This document shows positions 47,487 through 57,701 of a DNA stretch of 64,000 nucleotides, in pieces. Below the pieces are notes generated by a model. That model ran no database searches and had not been told where the DNA came from. It saw nothing but the letters and a program-made list of their open reading frames with translations. Each line of letters starts with the position of its first letter. Positions within the stretch are counted from its first letter, which is position 1. This DNA comes from Martinezella lusitana (GTDB lineage: Bacteria; Pseudomonadota; Alphaproteobacteria; Rhizobiales; Rhizobiaceae), in NCBI RefSeq assembly GCF_900094565.1, contig NZ_FMAF01000002.1:248001-312000 (forward strand), given 5' to 3'. Made by a program: the position numbers and the translations under genes.

Positions 47487-49316
47487 TTAAGGTGCGCCGA
47501 AGTGCTTCGGTCCCGGGCCGCCAGGCCCAGGTCCCGGCTCAAAGCCCGGGAAGGGCGGTGGCGGATCGTCGCGCGCCGGCGGCACGTCGAGATAGCTCAT
47601 GATGTTTTCGACGTGGTTGACCTGCGAGCGCAGGCTGTCGAGCGATTTGCCCGTGAGATTGGTGCCGGCGGGCAATTGTGCCGTCAGCGGATTCTCATAG
47701 CGGCCGTTGACGCGCAGTTCATAGTAGAGATGCGGGCCGGTGGAGTAGCCGGTCGAGCCGACATAGGCGATGGTCTGGCCCTGGGTGACGCGCTGGCCGA
47801 CGCGCAAGTCCGACGGTGTTGCGGAAATATGGGCATAGGTGGTCTCATAGCCGCCGTCGTGGCGGATGCGCACATATTTGCCGTAGCCTGTTTCCCAGGA
47901 GATCTTTTCGACGACACCATCGCCGGCGGCCTGGATCGGGCTGCCCATCGGTGCGCGGAAATCGACGCCGTTATGGAATTTCTTCACGCCGAGAATGGGA
48001 TGGATGCGCCAGGCGAAACCGTCGCCAAGCGTGCCGTTCGGCACGGGACGGTGCACAAGCGACTTGGCGATCGAATGGCCGCCTTCATCGTAGAATTCCG
48101 AGGGCTCTTCGCCGCTATTCTTGTGCAGATAGAAGCGGTGCGTGTCGCCGTCGGCATGGAACTCGATGAACATCAACTCGTTCTTGCCTTCCTCCGCCTT
48201 GCGGAAGAGCAGATCGACGCTGTCGGGCGCATCTTCGACGCTCGTCAGCGAAATGCCCTTGGCCTTGGCAAGCTTGACGAGCTGCGAGGCGCATTCTCTG
48301 GTCAGGCCTGCCTTCTCGAGCTTGGCGCTGATTGTCGTCTCGTCGTTCCCGTCAACGTCCTTGAGGTCGACGGCAGCTACCTCCGTCGAGGCAGGCAATT
48401 CGGCCTGGCTTTCGCTATAGAGCGTGGAAAACAGCTGGTCATTGGCCATCGGCACAAAGCTGTCCGCATCGTCGCGCGCGACGACGCGCTCGGGCGTCTT
48501 GTCGCCGCTGAGGCGGGCCATGATCAGCTTCGGGCGTGCGTTCGGTCCCTTCTTCTCCAGCAGCAGTTCCAGGCTGTCGCCGGGGGAAACCGTGTCGGTC
48601 TCAAGCGCACGTTGCAGCTCATCGCCGGCGTCGCTGCTGAGGCCCGCGGATGCCAGGATGTCCTGCAGATCCTGCTTGTCCTTCGGCATGGAGACGAGCT
48701 TGTGGAACTCCCGGCCAGACTCGCCCGTGGTTGCCCTCGAAACGCTGACATTCAGCGGAACGCCGCGAACGGGGAAGCGCGAGCGCCGAACAGCGTCATA
48801 ATGCGTCGTCTGCGGATAGATACCATGGCGGATATCCGACAGCGACGGCGGCGAGAACACTACCTCCTCGGCACGTTCGCCGCCATAAGAGGCGTTGATG
48901 GCACCGAGATTGCCGTCTGAGTTTGCGGATTCCGCCGATTTGAAAACCAGCGTCGTGCGGTGATAGGTGAAAATGCGGGTTTCGCCGCTCGAGGTTTTCT
49001 CTGCCACCTGCGCGAAACGGGCACCATCGAAACGCTGTTTTGCAGCGGCGATGCGGGTGCTCTTGCGCAGCGCCGGCTGCGGGCGCGCAAGTTGGGCGGT
49101 GCGCATCGGCACGGCCTGTTCGATGGTATGATGCGCCAGCAATGGATAGAGCACGCTTGCGAGGAGGCCGAAGGAAGCGGTGCCGGCCAGGCTGATCGCG
49201 ATCAGATGGCGAAGATGTGGAGAGCGAGGCAGAAACGGAATGTGAAATTCATGATGCGGCCGCGCCTGCATCGCAGCTTCTGCAGGAAATTGGACGCGCA
49301 ATGGACTTTCGACCAT
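47487..49316 (-). CDS. M23-family (LytM) peptidoglycan peptidase, membrane-anchored
   Basis: Predicted cell-wall endopeptidase of up to 609 residues. One membrane segment near residue 40-60 (LIAISLAGTASFGLLASVLYP) anchors it with the bulk in the periplasm. The C-terminal LytM domain has the zinc ligands in FHNGVDFRAPMG and the HLYYELRVNG block. A proline/glycine-rich tail (PPPPFPGFEPGPGPGGPGP) follows. The start may be the first ATG or the one at residue 16. It has no operon partners. Confidence 0.9.
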   Translation of the reverse strand: MVESPLRVQFPAEAAMQARPHHEFHIPFLPRSPHLRHLIAISLAGTASFGLLASVLYPLLAHHTIEQAVPMRTAQLARPQPALRKSTRIAAAKQRFDGARFAQVAEKTSSGETRIFTYHRTTLVFKSAESANSDGNLGAINASYGGERAEEVVFSPPSLSDIRHGIYPQTTHYDAVRRSRFPVRGVPLNVSVSRATTGESGREFHKLVSMPKDKQDLQDILASAGLSSDAGDELQRALETDTVSPGDSLELLLEKKGPNARPKLIMARLSGDKTPERVVARDDADSFVPMANDQLFSTLYSESQAELPASTEVAAVDLKDVDGNDETTISAKLEKAGLTRECASQLVKLAKAKGISLTSVEDAPDSVDLLFRKAEEGKNELMFIEFHADGDTHRFYLHKNSGEEPSEFYDEGGHSIAKSLVHRPVPNGTLGDGFAWRIHPILGVKKFHNGVDFRAPMGSPIQAAGDGVVEKISWETGYGKYVRIRHDGGYETTYAHISATPSDLRVGQRVTQGQTIAYVGSTGYSTGPHLYYELRVNGRYENPLTAQLPAGTNLTGKSLDSLRSQVNHVENIMSYLDVPPARDDPPPPFPGFEPGPGPGGPGPKHFGAP

Positions 49317-49448
49317 GAAGTGAGGAACCCTGCAGACTGCGGTGGGCCCAAACTAGGGCAAATCATGGCGAAATCTAGGCAAATATTACGAGTCTGTTAA
49401 TTGCCGTGATCGTCCACAGGTCCAGATTCGCGCGTTCCGGATGATTCG

Positions 49449-50807
49449 TCAACCGAAGATGGTGTCGTAGAGAAGCTTGAAGTTCAGCACCAGAATGATT
49501 GCCGCGACCAGCCAGGAGAGAATGGCAATACTTCTCGAGACGACGAATTTGCCCATTTTCTCGCGATTCGTGACGAATTGAACCAGCGGGATGACAGCAA
49601 AGGGCAGCTGCATGGACAGGACGACCTGGCTCAGCACGAGCAAATTGGCAGTGCCTTTTTCACCATAAATAGCGGTCACGAACACAACCGGAATAATTGC
49701 GAGGCCGCGGGTCAAAAGTCGCCTTGCCCAATGCGGAATCCGCAGGCGGAGGAAGCCTTCCATCACGATCTGGCCCGCGAGCGTCGCCGTAACGGTCGAA
49801 TTGAGCCCTGAGGCGAGCAGCGCGACGGCAAACAACGTGGAGGCGATGCCGAGGCCGAGCAGCGGCGACAGCAGTTCGTATGCCTGACCGATCTCGGCAA
49901 CGTCGGCATGGCCGCTGGTGTGGAAAGCGGCGGCAGCGACGATCAGGATCGCGGCGTTGACGAAGAGCGCCAGCATCAGGGCGATGGTGCTGTCGAGGGT
50001 TGCCCATTTGATGGCGTCGCGGCGGCCTTCGTCATTGCGCTTATAGGCGCGGGTCTGCACGATCGAGGAATGCAGGTAGAGATTATGCGGCATGACGGTC
50101 GCGCCGATGATGCCCATGGCGATGTAGAGCATCGCGGGATTGGTGACGATCTCGGGCGAGGGGATGAAGCCGTGGAGGATGCCTGCGACCGGAGGCGCGG
50201 CAGCGACGATCTGCACGGCAAAACAGGTGGCGATGACGACCAGCAGCGCGATGACGAAGGCTTCGAGATACCGGAAGCCCTTGTTCATCAGAAGCAGCAG
50301 CAGGAAGGCGTCGAGCGCGGTGATCAATGCGCCGCCGATCAGCGGAATTCCGAAGAGCAGCTGCAGAGCGATCGCCGTGCCGATGACTTCGGCGAGGTCG
50401 CAGGCGATGATGGCCAGTTCGCAGGCAAACCATAGAGCTAGGTTGACGGGCCGCGGATAGTGATCGCGACAGGCCTGGGCAAGATCGCGGCCGGTAACGA
50501 TGCCGAGCCGGGCCGACAGTGCCTGCAGCAGGATCGCCATCAGGTTGGACAGCATGATGACGGCAAGCAGCGTGTAGCCGAATTGCGAGCCGCCCGCGAT
50601 GTCCGTCGCCCAGTTGCCGGGGTCCATGTAACCGACGGAGATCATATAGCCCGGTCCGAGGAAGGCGATCAGGCGCCGAACCCAGGTGCCGGTATGGGGA
50701 ACCTTGATGGTGGAATTGACTTCGGGAAGGCTTGGGCGGTCGTCCTCGTCGGCGCTCGCGAATTTCCATGCGCGGCCTTGCGCGGCGGCTTCCTGAATTT
50801 GCGTCAT
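49449..50807 (-). CDS. mntH: Nramp-family manganese/metal transporter MntH
   Basis: Inner-membrane proton-coupled metal importer of 452 residues with about 11 membrane segments. The metal-binding DPGN motif is in [15 protein letters not shown] and the second in [18 protein letters not shown]. The start is the ATG at 50805-50807; a longer frame to 50888 has no ribosome site. Manganese is the usual substrate in rhizobia. Confidence 0.93.
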   Translation of the reverse strand: MTQIQEAAAQGRAWKFASADEDDRPSLPEVNSTIKVPHTGTWVRRLIAFLGPGYMISVGYMDPGNWATDIAGGSQFGYTLLAVIMLSNLMAILLQALSARLGIVTGRDLAQACRDHYPRPVNLALWFACELAIIACDLAEVIGTAIALQLLFGIPLIGGALITALDAFLLLLLMNKGFRYLEAFVIALLVVIATCFAVQIVAAAPPVAGILHGFIPSPEIVTNPAMLYIAMGIIGATVMPHNLYLHSSIVQTRAYKRNDEGRRDAIKWATLDSTIALMLALFVNAAILIVAAAAFHTSGHADVAEIGQAYELLSPLLGLGIASTLFAVALLASGLNSTVTATLAGQIVMEGFLRLRIPHWARRLLTRGLAIIPVVFVTAIYGEKGTANLLVLSQVVLSMQLPFAVIPLVQFVTNREKMGKFVVSRSIAILSWLVAAIILVLNFKLLYDTIFG

Positions 50808-51105
50808 GCGGACTCCGGGAGGATCGAATTTTGAAGTGACTAAACAAATATGCTGGATATCAACATTATGCAATAGGCTATATTTCATGGTTTTGGCATT
50901 TTATCGGGCAGCAAAGCACCTTGCCTATGCCGTTGCCGCCGGAGTTGACGTCGCTGTTATTGTGGGGAGGAGAGGTTTCACGCTCGTGGAAGGAGGGTCC
51001 GCCGTCGGAAAGATCGTCGTCGACTATAGGCGATAACGACGCGCCTTGTGAGGAGGGACACATATCGCGCCAACCCCACTGTCGCGCTTGTGCGCGGGCA
51101 ATGAA
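50808..51105. other. Intergenic region upstream of mntH
   Basis: About 300 bases without a convincing gene. The part next to mntH is AT-rich with AAATATGCTGGATAT (from 50844) and its partial inverse near 50877-50888, a possible metal-regulator site. The rest contains several short purine-rich GGAGG tracts on the plus strand. Short open frames on both strands look random. Confidence 0.4.
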
Positions 51106-51141
51106 AACCTTCCGTCGCGTGACGCCGCGCGGCGGAAGGTT
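51106..51141 (-). terminator. Intrinsic terminator of the dioxygenase-like gene
   Basis: On the minus strand AACCTTCCGCCGCG and CGCGACGGAAGGTT form a stem of about 14 bp, followed by TTTTC. It lies 16 bases after the stop at 51157. Confidence 0.75.
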
Positions 51142-51156
51142 GCTTTCGGCCGTCGC

Positions 51157-51945
51157 CTATTCGGCGGCGTCATGCTTGGAAATGGAATCCCGGACCACAC
51201 CATATTGGCTGCCCCAACGATCGGTCATCTCAGCGCGGATATCCCAGAGATCGGGAAAGAAGCGGTGACGGGCGCCGGCCTGCAACAGGTCGACCGGCCG
51301 GCCTTTCAGGGATTTCGAACCGAGCCCGATGGAACGCTGGATGAGATAGATGTGGTTGGCGCGGAATTTCTGGAACAGTTCGTCGAATTCCACCAAGGCT
51401 TCCGCGACCACGTAGCTGTCGCCGTGATCGTATTTGCCGTCGTAGATATCCTCGATCGTCAGTCCGGCGGCATCGAGATAGTGCGCCTTGAAGGCGTGCC
51501 AGAGATCTGGCGGCATGCGCAGCAGGAACTTGAAGCCGGGCGATTCCTGGCCGCTGCCATTGCCGAGCTGCAGGCGGATTTCCTGGTATTCCTTTGGCGA
51601 CATGGTTTCCAGGAGGTCGAGCTGGGTCGTCATCATGCGCATGAGCCGATGCACGCGGCCCATGAGGGTTACGACGCGGTGCGTGTTGCGCTCCTCCATG
51701 AAGCCGATGACGTCGACCAGCGTGTAGGCGATGAGCTTCATCCAGAGCTCTTCCACCTGGTGAACGATCTGAAACTGCAATTCATCGCCGTTGACCATGC
51801 CGCTCAACGGCTTTTGACAGGCAAGCAGCTTGTCGCATTGCAGGTAGACGCCGTAGTCGCGCATGTCGGGCGCTTCGATACGGGCGTAGTATTCTTCCTT
51901 TTGCATCTTCGTTCCCTTTTCATCCGGCCCGCGGCCGCCAAGCAT
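51157..51945 (-). CDS. Tryptophan 2,3-dioxygenase superfamily protein, atypical
   Basis: Helical heme protein of about 262 residues with the TDO layout. YGVYLQCDKLLACQKPLS begins the core; VHQVEELWMKL, MSPKEYQEIRLQLGNGSG and FFPDLWDIRAEM follow. Tyr120 and Arg124 match the carboxylate-binding Tyr/Arg of true TDO, and His198 (FRANHIYLIQR) matches the heme ligand. The distal His of the HDE triplet is replaced (NGDE, Gly53) and the GTGG substrate loop is missing (GLGSKSLKGRPVD). It may thus use another substrate or reaction. The start was set at 51945 behind AGGAG; 51906 is possible. Divergent from an Lrp-type regulator. Confidence 0.75.
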   Translation of the reverse strand: MLGGRGPDEKGTKMQKEEYYARIEAPDMRDYGVYLQCDKLLACQKPLSGMVNGDELQFQIVHQVEELWMKLIAYTLVDVIGFMEERNTHRVVTLMGRVHRLMRMMTTQLDLLETMSPKEYQEIRLQLGNGSGQESPGFKFLLRMPPDLWHAFKAHYLDAAGLTIEDIYDGKYDHGDSYVVAEALVEFDELFQKFRANHIYLIQRSIGLGSKSLKGRPVDLLQAGARHRFFPDLWDIRAEMTDRWGSQYGVVRDSISKHDAAE

Positions 51946-51989
51946 GTTTGCTCCTATCGAAGGATACGAAATTTCAGCTTGAACATTGT

Positions 51990-52013
51990 TCCAATTTGTC
52001 ACCCAAAATTGGA
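51990..52013. promoter_or_regulatory. Candidate Lrp/AsnC operator
   Basis: The perfect inverted repeat TCCAATTT-gtcaccca-AAATTGGA lies in the 112-base gap between the divergent dioxygenase-like and Lrp-family genes. Its AT-rich arms fit Lrp/AsnC-type sites. Control of both genes is inferred. Confidence 0.6.
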
Positions 52014-52057
52014 AAACAGGAGTACGATCGATCATTTTCAGCGATATGGAAAGAACG

Positions 52058-52528
52058 ATGAAATTGGACGCACTGGATCACAAGATCATTGCCGCGCTGG
52101 AGGCGGATGCCCGGATCTCGTTTGCCGCTCTCGCCGAGCTGGTCGGCCTCAGCAAGACGCCGTGCTGGAAGCGGGTGAAGGCGCTGGAGGAGGCGGGCGT
52201 GATCAGGGGGTACAGGACGGCGCTCGATCCGGCCCGGCTGGGTTTCGGCCTGGAGGCTTTCGTGCAGGTCTCGATCGATGTCGAGCGTTTCGATGTCTTC
52301 GAAGCCGCCGTGCGACGCCATCCGCTGATCTGGCGCTGTCATGCGACCACCGGCGAGGCCGATTATCTCCTGCATATTCTGGCCACCGACATGGCGGCGC
52401 TCGACTGGCTGCTGCGGCAGGAGCTCAACAGGCTGCCCGGCGTGCGGCACACCGTGACATCGATGTCGACCCGGGAGATCAAGTCGGACATCTCTCTTGC
52501 CGAAGCCATGCGGCACGCCCGCGAATAG
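52058..52528 (+). CDS. Lrp/AsnC-family transcriptional regulator
   Basis: Regulator of 156 residues. The helix-turn-helix is IAALEADARISFAALAELVG LSKTPCWKRVKAL, and the C-terminal ligand (RAM) domain contains EAFVQVSIDVERF and ATTGEADYLLHI. The start is the ATG at 52058; an ATG at 52046 is an alternative. Divergence from a TDO-like gene suggests it senses an amino acid such as tryptophan or a relative. Its stop abuts the stop of the TetR gene. Confidence 0.9.
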   Translation: MKLDALDHKIIAALEADARISFAALAELVGLSKTPCWKRVKALEEAGVIRGYRTALDPARLGFGLEAFVQVSIDVERFDVFEAAVRRHPLIWRCHATTGEADYLLHILATDMAALDWLLRQELNRLPGVRHTVTSMSTREIKSDISLAEAMRHARE

Positions 52529-53152
52529 TTACCGGTCTTGGCTGCGCCGCATCGAGCCGATCAGGCTGCGCACCAGCTTCTCGCCGACATCGACCACCGG
52601 AAACGACTTTCCCGATCGCAGCCATTCGGCAAAAAGACCGTTCATCGAGCATTGGAAGGCGCGGGCGGCGGTGTCGACGGTCCAGCCGCTCGCGAGCTTG
52701 CCTTGCTGGTCGGCCATGTCGATCAGCTTCTGCAGCTTTTCGTACATTTCGGCGTTGGCGGTGATGATGCGCTGGGCAGTCTCGGAGGGATCCTCGGTGA
52801 ATTCGCAGCCGAGGATCATAATGGCAAAGACGCGCTGCTGATGCTCGTCATTCGCCAGGATATGCACGACCTCGATCGATGCCTGCTCGATCAGGCCCAG
52901 AGGATCGTCGTGGCCATGTTCCAGCGCATGATCGACGATCGCCTCCTGCGGCAGGCGGATTTCGCTATGCAGCGCCGTCAAAACCTCGGCCTTGTCCTTG
53001 AAATGCCAGTAGATCGCGCCGCGTGTTACGCCGGCACGCTGGGCGATCTTCTCGAGGCTGGAGCCGCTTACGCCGTTTTCATAGAAAACCGCGGCGGCGG
53101 CGGTCAGGACTTCCTCTCTGGTCTTGGCGGCATCTTCCTTGGTTCTGCGCAT
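52529..53152 (-). CDS. TetR-family repressor of the RND pump (AcrR/TtgR-like)
   Basis: Repressor of 207 residues. The helix-turn-helix region is VLTAAAAVFYENGVSGSSLE KIAQRAGVTRGAIYWHFKDK, and the C-terminal half (FAIMILGCEFTEDPSE, AFQCSMNGLFAEWL) matches the AcrR/TtgR group. The start is the ATG at 53150-53152 behind GGAGGAG. It is divergent from the efflux genes, with an AcrR-type operator between them. Confidence 0.9.
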   Translation of the reverse strand: MRRTKEDAAKTREEVLTAAAAVFYENGVSGSSLEKIAQRAGVTRGAIYWHFKDKAEVLTALHSEIRLPQEAIVDHALEHGHDDPLGLIEQASIEVVHILANDEHQQRVFAIMILGCEFTEDPSETAQRIITANAEMYEKLQKLIDMADQQGKLASGWTVDTAARAFQCSMNGLFAEWLRSGKSFPVVDVGEKLVRSLIGSMRRSQDR

Positions 53153-53286
53153 GCTCCTCCTCGAAGCTTCCTTGAGGCGAAAGGGGGTCATTCGCCTCAT
53201 TCCATGTATTTGATTTCATACGCTAATATCTAAGCGCCAATGCGCGGCACACGATATCGAGCAAAAAGTCACGTCGATTTGATGTT

Positions 53287-53310
53287 TACAATCATTCATG
53301 GATGTTTGTA
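53287..53310. promoter_or_regulatory. AcrR/TtgR-type operator for the efflux operon
   Basis: TACAATCATTCATG-GATGTTTGTA is a 24-base near-palindrome (20 of 24 positions symmetric). It has the same form as the Escherichia coli AcrR site TACATACAT...GTATGTA. It lies between the TetR gene and the efflux genes, 44 bases before the fusion-protein start. Confidence 0.7.
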
Positions 53311-53353
53311 TATTGCGGCGCAACAAAAATGTCTGAGATCGCGGTGATTTTCC

Positions 53354-54523
53354 ATGACGATGCATATTTCTCTCCTCCTGCGCAGCAGTCTCGCCGCAGC
53401 CGGACTATTCATTTTCGGCGCATTTCCCTCCCTCGCGCAGCAGGCCGGACAGATGCCGCCGCCGCAGGTGACGGCAATCGAGGTCAAGCCCCAGACCGTA
53501 TCGCTCTCCTACGAATATGCTGCGCGCATCTCCGCCTTTAGGCAAGTCGATGTGCGGGCGCGCGTGGGCGGTATCCTGTTGAAAAGAAACTTTGTCGAAG
53601 GTGCCGAGGTCAAGGCCGGCGATGTGCTGTTCCTAATCGATCCGGCGACCTACCAGGCAGCGCTCGCCCAGTCTCAGGCGCAGCTTCAGCAGGCGCAGGC
53701 GCAGCTCACTCAGGCTCAGCGCGAGGAAAAGCGCAACATCAACCTGTTCGACCAGAATGCAGCGACACAAAAGGCTCGTGACGACGCCATTTCGGCGCGG
53801 GAGCTGGCGGAAGCGGCGGTCGCGGCCGCGCGGGCACAGGTTCAGACGGCGCAGCTCAATCTCGACTATACCAAGGTGACCGCACCGATCGGCGGCATCA
53901 CCAGCCTGGAGCAGGTCTCCGAAGGAAGCCTGATCGGCACCACGGGCGATACCGGCCTGCTCACCAACATCACCCAGCTCGATCCGGTCTATGTCAATTT
54001 CTCCTTCTCGGATTCCGAGGCTGCGGAAGTGCGCCGGCTCGTCGACATGAAAAAGGCCAAGGGCGAGGCGCCCAATCTCGGCGTCAAAATCTCTTTCGGC
54101 GACGGCACGAGCTACGATCATGACGGCGTCGTCGACTTCACCTCCTCCACGATCGACGTGTCGACCGGCACGCTGCAGGCCCGCGCCGTGGTCGACAATC
54201 CCGATCGCCGGCTGCTGCCGGGCCAGTTCGTGCGCGCGCGGGTAACGGGCGTGTCGCTCGACAACGCCATCACGATCCCGGAAGTGGCATTGATGCAGAG
54301 CCCGCAGGGGCAATTCGTCTACACGATCGACCAGGACGGCAAGGCGCACGTCAATCCGGTAACGCTCGGCCAGAAGGTCGGCAACAGCTGGCTGGTGCTT
54401 TCGGGCCTCAAGGCCGGTGACAAGCTGATTACCGAAGGCATCATCAAGGTGCGCCCGGGCGCAGCTGTGCAGGCGACGGCGGATGCAACGCCCAAGGACG
54501 CGAAAAAGGTGGCGCAGAACTGA
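53354..54523 (+). CDS. RND efflux periplasmic adaptor (AcrA/MexA-like)
   Basis: Membrane-fusion protein of 389 residues linking the inner-membrane pump to an outer-membrane channel. The N terminus is a signal peptide ending SLAQQ. There is no lipobox Cys, unlike AcrA. The lipoyl half-domains ([20 protein letters not shown] and [20 protein letters not shown]) flank a Q/A-rich coiled-coil hairpin ([19 protein letters not shown]). The TGA overlaps the pump start (TGATG). Confidence 0.92.
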   Translation: MTMHISLLLRSSLAAAGLFIFGAFPSLAQQAGQMPPPQVTAIEVKPQTVSLSYEYAARISAFRQVDVRARVGGILLKRNFVEGAEVKAGDVLFLIDPATYQAALAQSQAQLQQAQAQLTQAQREEKRNINLFDQNAATQKARDDAISARELAEAAVAAARAQVQTAQLNLDYTKVTAPIGGITSLEQVSEGSLIGTTGDTGLLTNITQLDPVYVNFSFSDSEAAEVRRLVDMKKAKGEAPNLGVKISFGDGTSYDHDGVVDFTSSTIDVSTGTLQARAVVDNPDRRLLPGQFVRARVTGVSLDNAITIPEVALMQSPQGQFVYTIDQDGKAHVNPVTLGQKVGNSWLVLSGLKAGDKLITEGIIKVRPGAAVQATADATPKDAKKVAQN

Positions 54524-57500
54524 TGTTGGGCAACAGATTCTTCATCGATCGCCCCGTTTTCGCGGCGGTGATCTCGATCGTCATTCTGCTTGCGGGCGCC
54601 GTCTGCATACGCATTCTGCCGATCGCGCAATATCCCGAGCTGACGCCGCCGCAGGTGGTGGTCACCGCGACCTATCCCGGCGCCAGCGCCGAGACGGTGG
54701 CCCAGACCGTTGCAGCTCCACTGGAGCAGCAGATCAACGGCGTCGAAAACATGCTCTACATGCAGTCGACGAACTCCAACAGCGGCGCGATGCAGATCAC
54801 AGTGACCTTCGCGCTCGGCACCGATCCGGACCAGGCTGCGATCAACGTCAACAACCGCGTGCAGCGTGCGGTCTCGACCCTGCCACAGGACGTCACACGC
54901 CTCGGCGTCGTCGTCACCAAGCGTTCGACCTCCATCCTCGGCTTCGTGGCGATGTATTCCACCGACAGCCGCTACGACCGCACCTATGTCGGCAACTACG
55001 CGCTTCTGAACGTCATCGACGATCTCAAACGCATTCCCGGCGTCGGCGACGTCAACCTGCTCGGCGATGTCGATTATTCGATGCGCATCTGGCTGCGGCC
55101 GGACAAGCTGGCGCAATATAATCTGACGCCGAGCGATGTCGCGACCGCCATCCAGGAGCAGAATTCGCAATTTGCCGCCGGTCGCTTCGGCGACCAGCCC
55201 AGCAACAATCCGCAGGCTTTCACCTATACCGTGACGACACAGGGGCGCTTGCCCGATGTCGACGGCTTCGGCGAAATCATCCTGCGTTCGACGGCCAATG
55301 CCGCGACGCTGAGGCTGAAGGACGTGGCGCGCATCGAACTCGGCACCAAGAGCTACTCCATCCAAAGCAGCCTAAACGGCACACCGGCAGTTCCGATCGC
55401 CGTTTATCTGCAGCCGGGCGCCAATGCTTTGAATACGATGGCGGCACTCAAGGGCCGTCTCGACGAGTTGCAAAAATCGTTCCCGCATGGGGTCGCCTAT
55501 CAGATTCCCTACGACACGACGAAGTTCATCCAAGTATCGATCGAGGAGGTGGTGCACACCTTCATCGAGGCGATCCTTCTCGTCATTGTCGTCGTCTTCG
55601 TCTTCCTGCAGAACTGGCGCGCAACGCTGATCCCTGTCATCGCCGTGCCCATCTCGATCATCGGCACCTTTGCCGGCATGTATCTGCTCGGCTTCTCGAT
55701 CAATCTCTTGACCCTGTTCGGATTGGTGCTGGCGATCGGCATCGTGGTCGACGACGCCATCGTCGTGCTCGAAAATGTCGAGCGCCTGATGTCGACGGAG
55801 AAGCTGTCGCCGAAGAAGGCGGCCATCAAGGCGATGGGCGAAGTCACGGGCCCGGTCATCGCCATCGTGCTGGTGCTCTGCGCCGTGTTTATCCCGGTCT
55901 CCTTCATGGGTGGGCTGGCGGGCCAGATGTACAAGCAGTTCGCCGTCACTATCGCGATCTCGGTCACCCTGTCCGGTATCGTGGCGTTGACGCTGACGCC
56001 GGCACTCTGCGCGCTGATCCTGAAGCCCGGCCATCACGAGCCGGTACTGCCCTTCCGTATCTTCAACCGTGCTTTCGAGCGGCTGACGCAGGGCTATGCG
56101 GCCGGTGTCGCCTTCTTCCTGAAGCGCGTCATCGTCGGCTGCGTGCTTGTTGCCGGCCTGCTCGGCGTGACCGGCTATCTCTTCTATACGCTGCCGGGTT
56201 CGCTGGTGCCGGACGAGGACCAGGGCTCGCTGTTCCAGATCGCCATCCTGCCACCGGCGGCTTCGCTGACGCGCACCCAGGCCGTCATGGATGAGGCGCT
56301 TGCCAACACCGAGAAGCTTCCCGGCGTCGAGAACGTCTTTGCGGTCTCCGGCTTCGACCTGCTGTCGGGCGGCCTGAAGAGCAGCGCCGGCGTTGCCTTC
56401 GTGACGCTGAAGGACTGGAGCGAGCGCAAGACGCCCGAACTCGACGCCCGCAATCTCGCAGGCCCGATGATCGGCGCCAACATGGGCCTCAAGGACGCCA
56501 TGGTGCTTGCCTTCAACCCGCCGCCGATCCAGGGCCTGTCGACGACAGGCGGCTTCGAGGTCTATGTGCAGGACCGCAGCGGCAAGGGCGTCGCGGGGCT
56601 TTCGGAGCAAGCGCAGAAGCTTGTCGCGGCCGCCTCCAAGCGGCCGGAGCTTGCGGCGGTGCGCACCACACTCGACACCAACGTCCCGCAGTTCCGCGCC
56701 GATCTCGACCGTGAGAAGGCCAAGGCGCTCGGCGTGCCGATCAACTCGGTCTTCGATGCCATGCAGGCGACCTTCGGCAGCCTCTACGTGAACGATTTCA
56801 CGCTCTACGGCCGCAACTATCAGGTCAATCTGCAGTCGGAGGCGCCCTTCCGCGAATCGCCTGACGATCTGCGCCAGGTCTTCGTGCGCTCCGACAGCGG
56901 CAAGATGATCCCGCTCGATGCGCTCATCAAGGTGTCGCGCGTCATCGGGCCGGACCAACTCGAACGCTACAATGCCTTCAACGCCGCCAAGATCACCGGC
57001 AATCCGGCGCCGGGTTATACATCAGGCGATGCGATCAAGGCCATGCAGCAGGTGGCGGCCGAGACCTTGCCTGAGGGCTTCCAGATCGCCTGGACGGGCT
57101 CTGCCTATCAGGAGCTGGAGACCAGTGGTGCCGGCACGCAGGCGATGATCTTCGGCGTCATCATGGTGTTCCTCATTCTTGCCGCGCAGTATGAAAAATG
57201 GAGCCTGCCGCTCGCCGTCATCACCGCGATCCCCTTCGCGCTGTTCGGTGCGCTGCTCGCCACCTATCTGCGGGGGCTCACCAACGACGTCTATTTCCAG
57301 ATCGGCATGGTGACGCTGATCGGCCTCGCGGCAAAGAACGCCATCCTGATCGTCGAGTTCGCCGTGCTGAAACGCAAGGAAGGGATGAGTGCGGCTGACG
57401 CGGCACTCGAGGCGGCGCGGCTGCGCTTCCGCCCGATCGTGATGACATCGCTTGCCTTCATCCTCGGCGTCGTCCCGCTCGCCATCAGCACCGGCGCCGG

Positions 57501-57684
57501 TTCGGCCAGCCGTCATGCAATCGGCACCGGCGTCATCGGCGGCATGCTGGCGGCAACCTTCATCGCCACTTTCTTCATCCCGATGTTCTACCGCCTGATC
57601 GCCTGGAAGCAGCCGAAACCGGAAGAAGACGACGACGAGGGCGAGGCGATCGATCATCGTCCGCATGCGCAGGCGGCGGAGTAG
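54523..57684 (+). CDS. RND multidrug efflux pump (AcrB/MexB type, HAE1 family)
   Basis: Proton-driven inner-membrane pump of 1053 residues with 12 membrane segments and two large periplasmic loops. The N terminus [20 protein letters not shown] is typical of HAE1 pumps. The proton-relay aspartates are the DD of [13 protein letters not shown] in TM4. [11 protein letters not shown] and [14 protein letters not shown] are further landmarks. No outer-membrane factor gene lies here, so a TolC-like protein from elsewhere must complete the complex. Substrates are unknown, probably hydrophobic drugs or plant compounds. Confidence 0.95.
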   Translation: MLGNRFFIDRPVFAAVISIVILLAGAVCIRILPIAQYPELTPPQVVVTATYPGASAETVAQTVAAPLEQQINGVENMLYMQSTNSNSGAMQITVTFALGTDPDQAAINVNNRVQRAVSTLPQDVTRLGVVVTKRSTSILGFVAMYSTDSRYDRTYVGNYALLNVIDDLKRIPGVGDVNLLGDVDYSMRIWLRPDKLAQYNLTPSDVATAIQEQNSQFAAGRFGDQPSNNPQAFTYTVTTQGRLPDVDGFGEIILRSTANAATLRLKDVARIELGTKSYSIQSSLNGTPAVPIAVYLQPGANALNTMAALKGRLDELQKSFPHGVAYQIPYDTTKFIQVSIEEVVHTFIEAILLVIVVVFVFLQNWRATLIPVIAVPISIIGTFAGMYLLGFSINLLTLFGLVLAIGIVVDDAIVVLENVERLMSTEKLSPKKAAIKAMGEVTGPVIAIVLVLCAVFIPVSFMGGLAGQMYKQFAVTIAISVTLSGIVALTLTPALCALILKPGHHEPVLPFRIFNRAFERLTQGYAAGVAFFLKRVIVGCVLVAGLLGVTGYLFYTLPGSLVPDEDQGSLFQIAILPPAASLTRTQAVMDEALANTEKLPGVENVFAVSGFDLLSGGLKSSAGVAFVTLKDWSERKTPELDARNLAGPMIGANMGLKDAMVLAFNPPPIQGLSTTGGFEVYVQDRSGKGVAGLSEQAQKLVAAASKRPELAAVRTTLDTNVPQFRADLDREKAKALGVPINSVFDAMQATFGSLYVNDFTLYGRNYQVNLQSEAPFRESPDDLRQVFVRSDSGKMIPLDALIKVSRVIGPDQLERYNAFNAAKITGNPAPGYTSGDAIKAMQQVAAETLPEGFQIAWTGSAYQELETSGAGTQAMIFGVIMVFLILAAQYEKWSLPLAVITAIPFALFGALLATYLRGLTNDVYFQIGMVTLIGLAAKNAILIVEFAVLKRKEGMSAADAALEAARLRFRPIVMTSLAFILGVVPLAISTGAGSASRHAIGTGVIGGMLAATFIATFFIPMFYRLIAWKQPKPEEDDDEGEAIDHRPHAQAAE

Positions 57685-57701
57685 GGCTTCCTGTTCCGCG
57701 C

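Noticed and set aside
50940..51070. Several CCTCC tracts on the minus strand upstream of mntH, reminiscent of anti-Shine-Dalgarno small RNAs
   Set aside because: No clean hairpin presents the tracts in loops and no promoter or terminator frames them.
55372..56958. 528-codon minus-strand frame opposite the RND pump
   Set aside because: Antisense to a highly conserved pump gene. The translation is low-complexity and rich in Arg, Asp, His and Gln.
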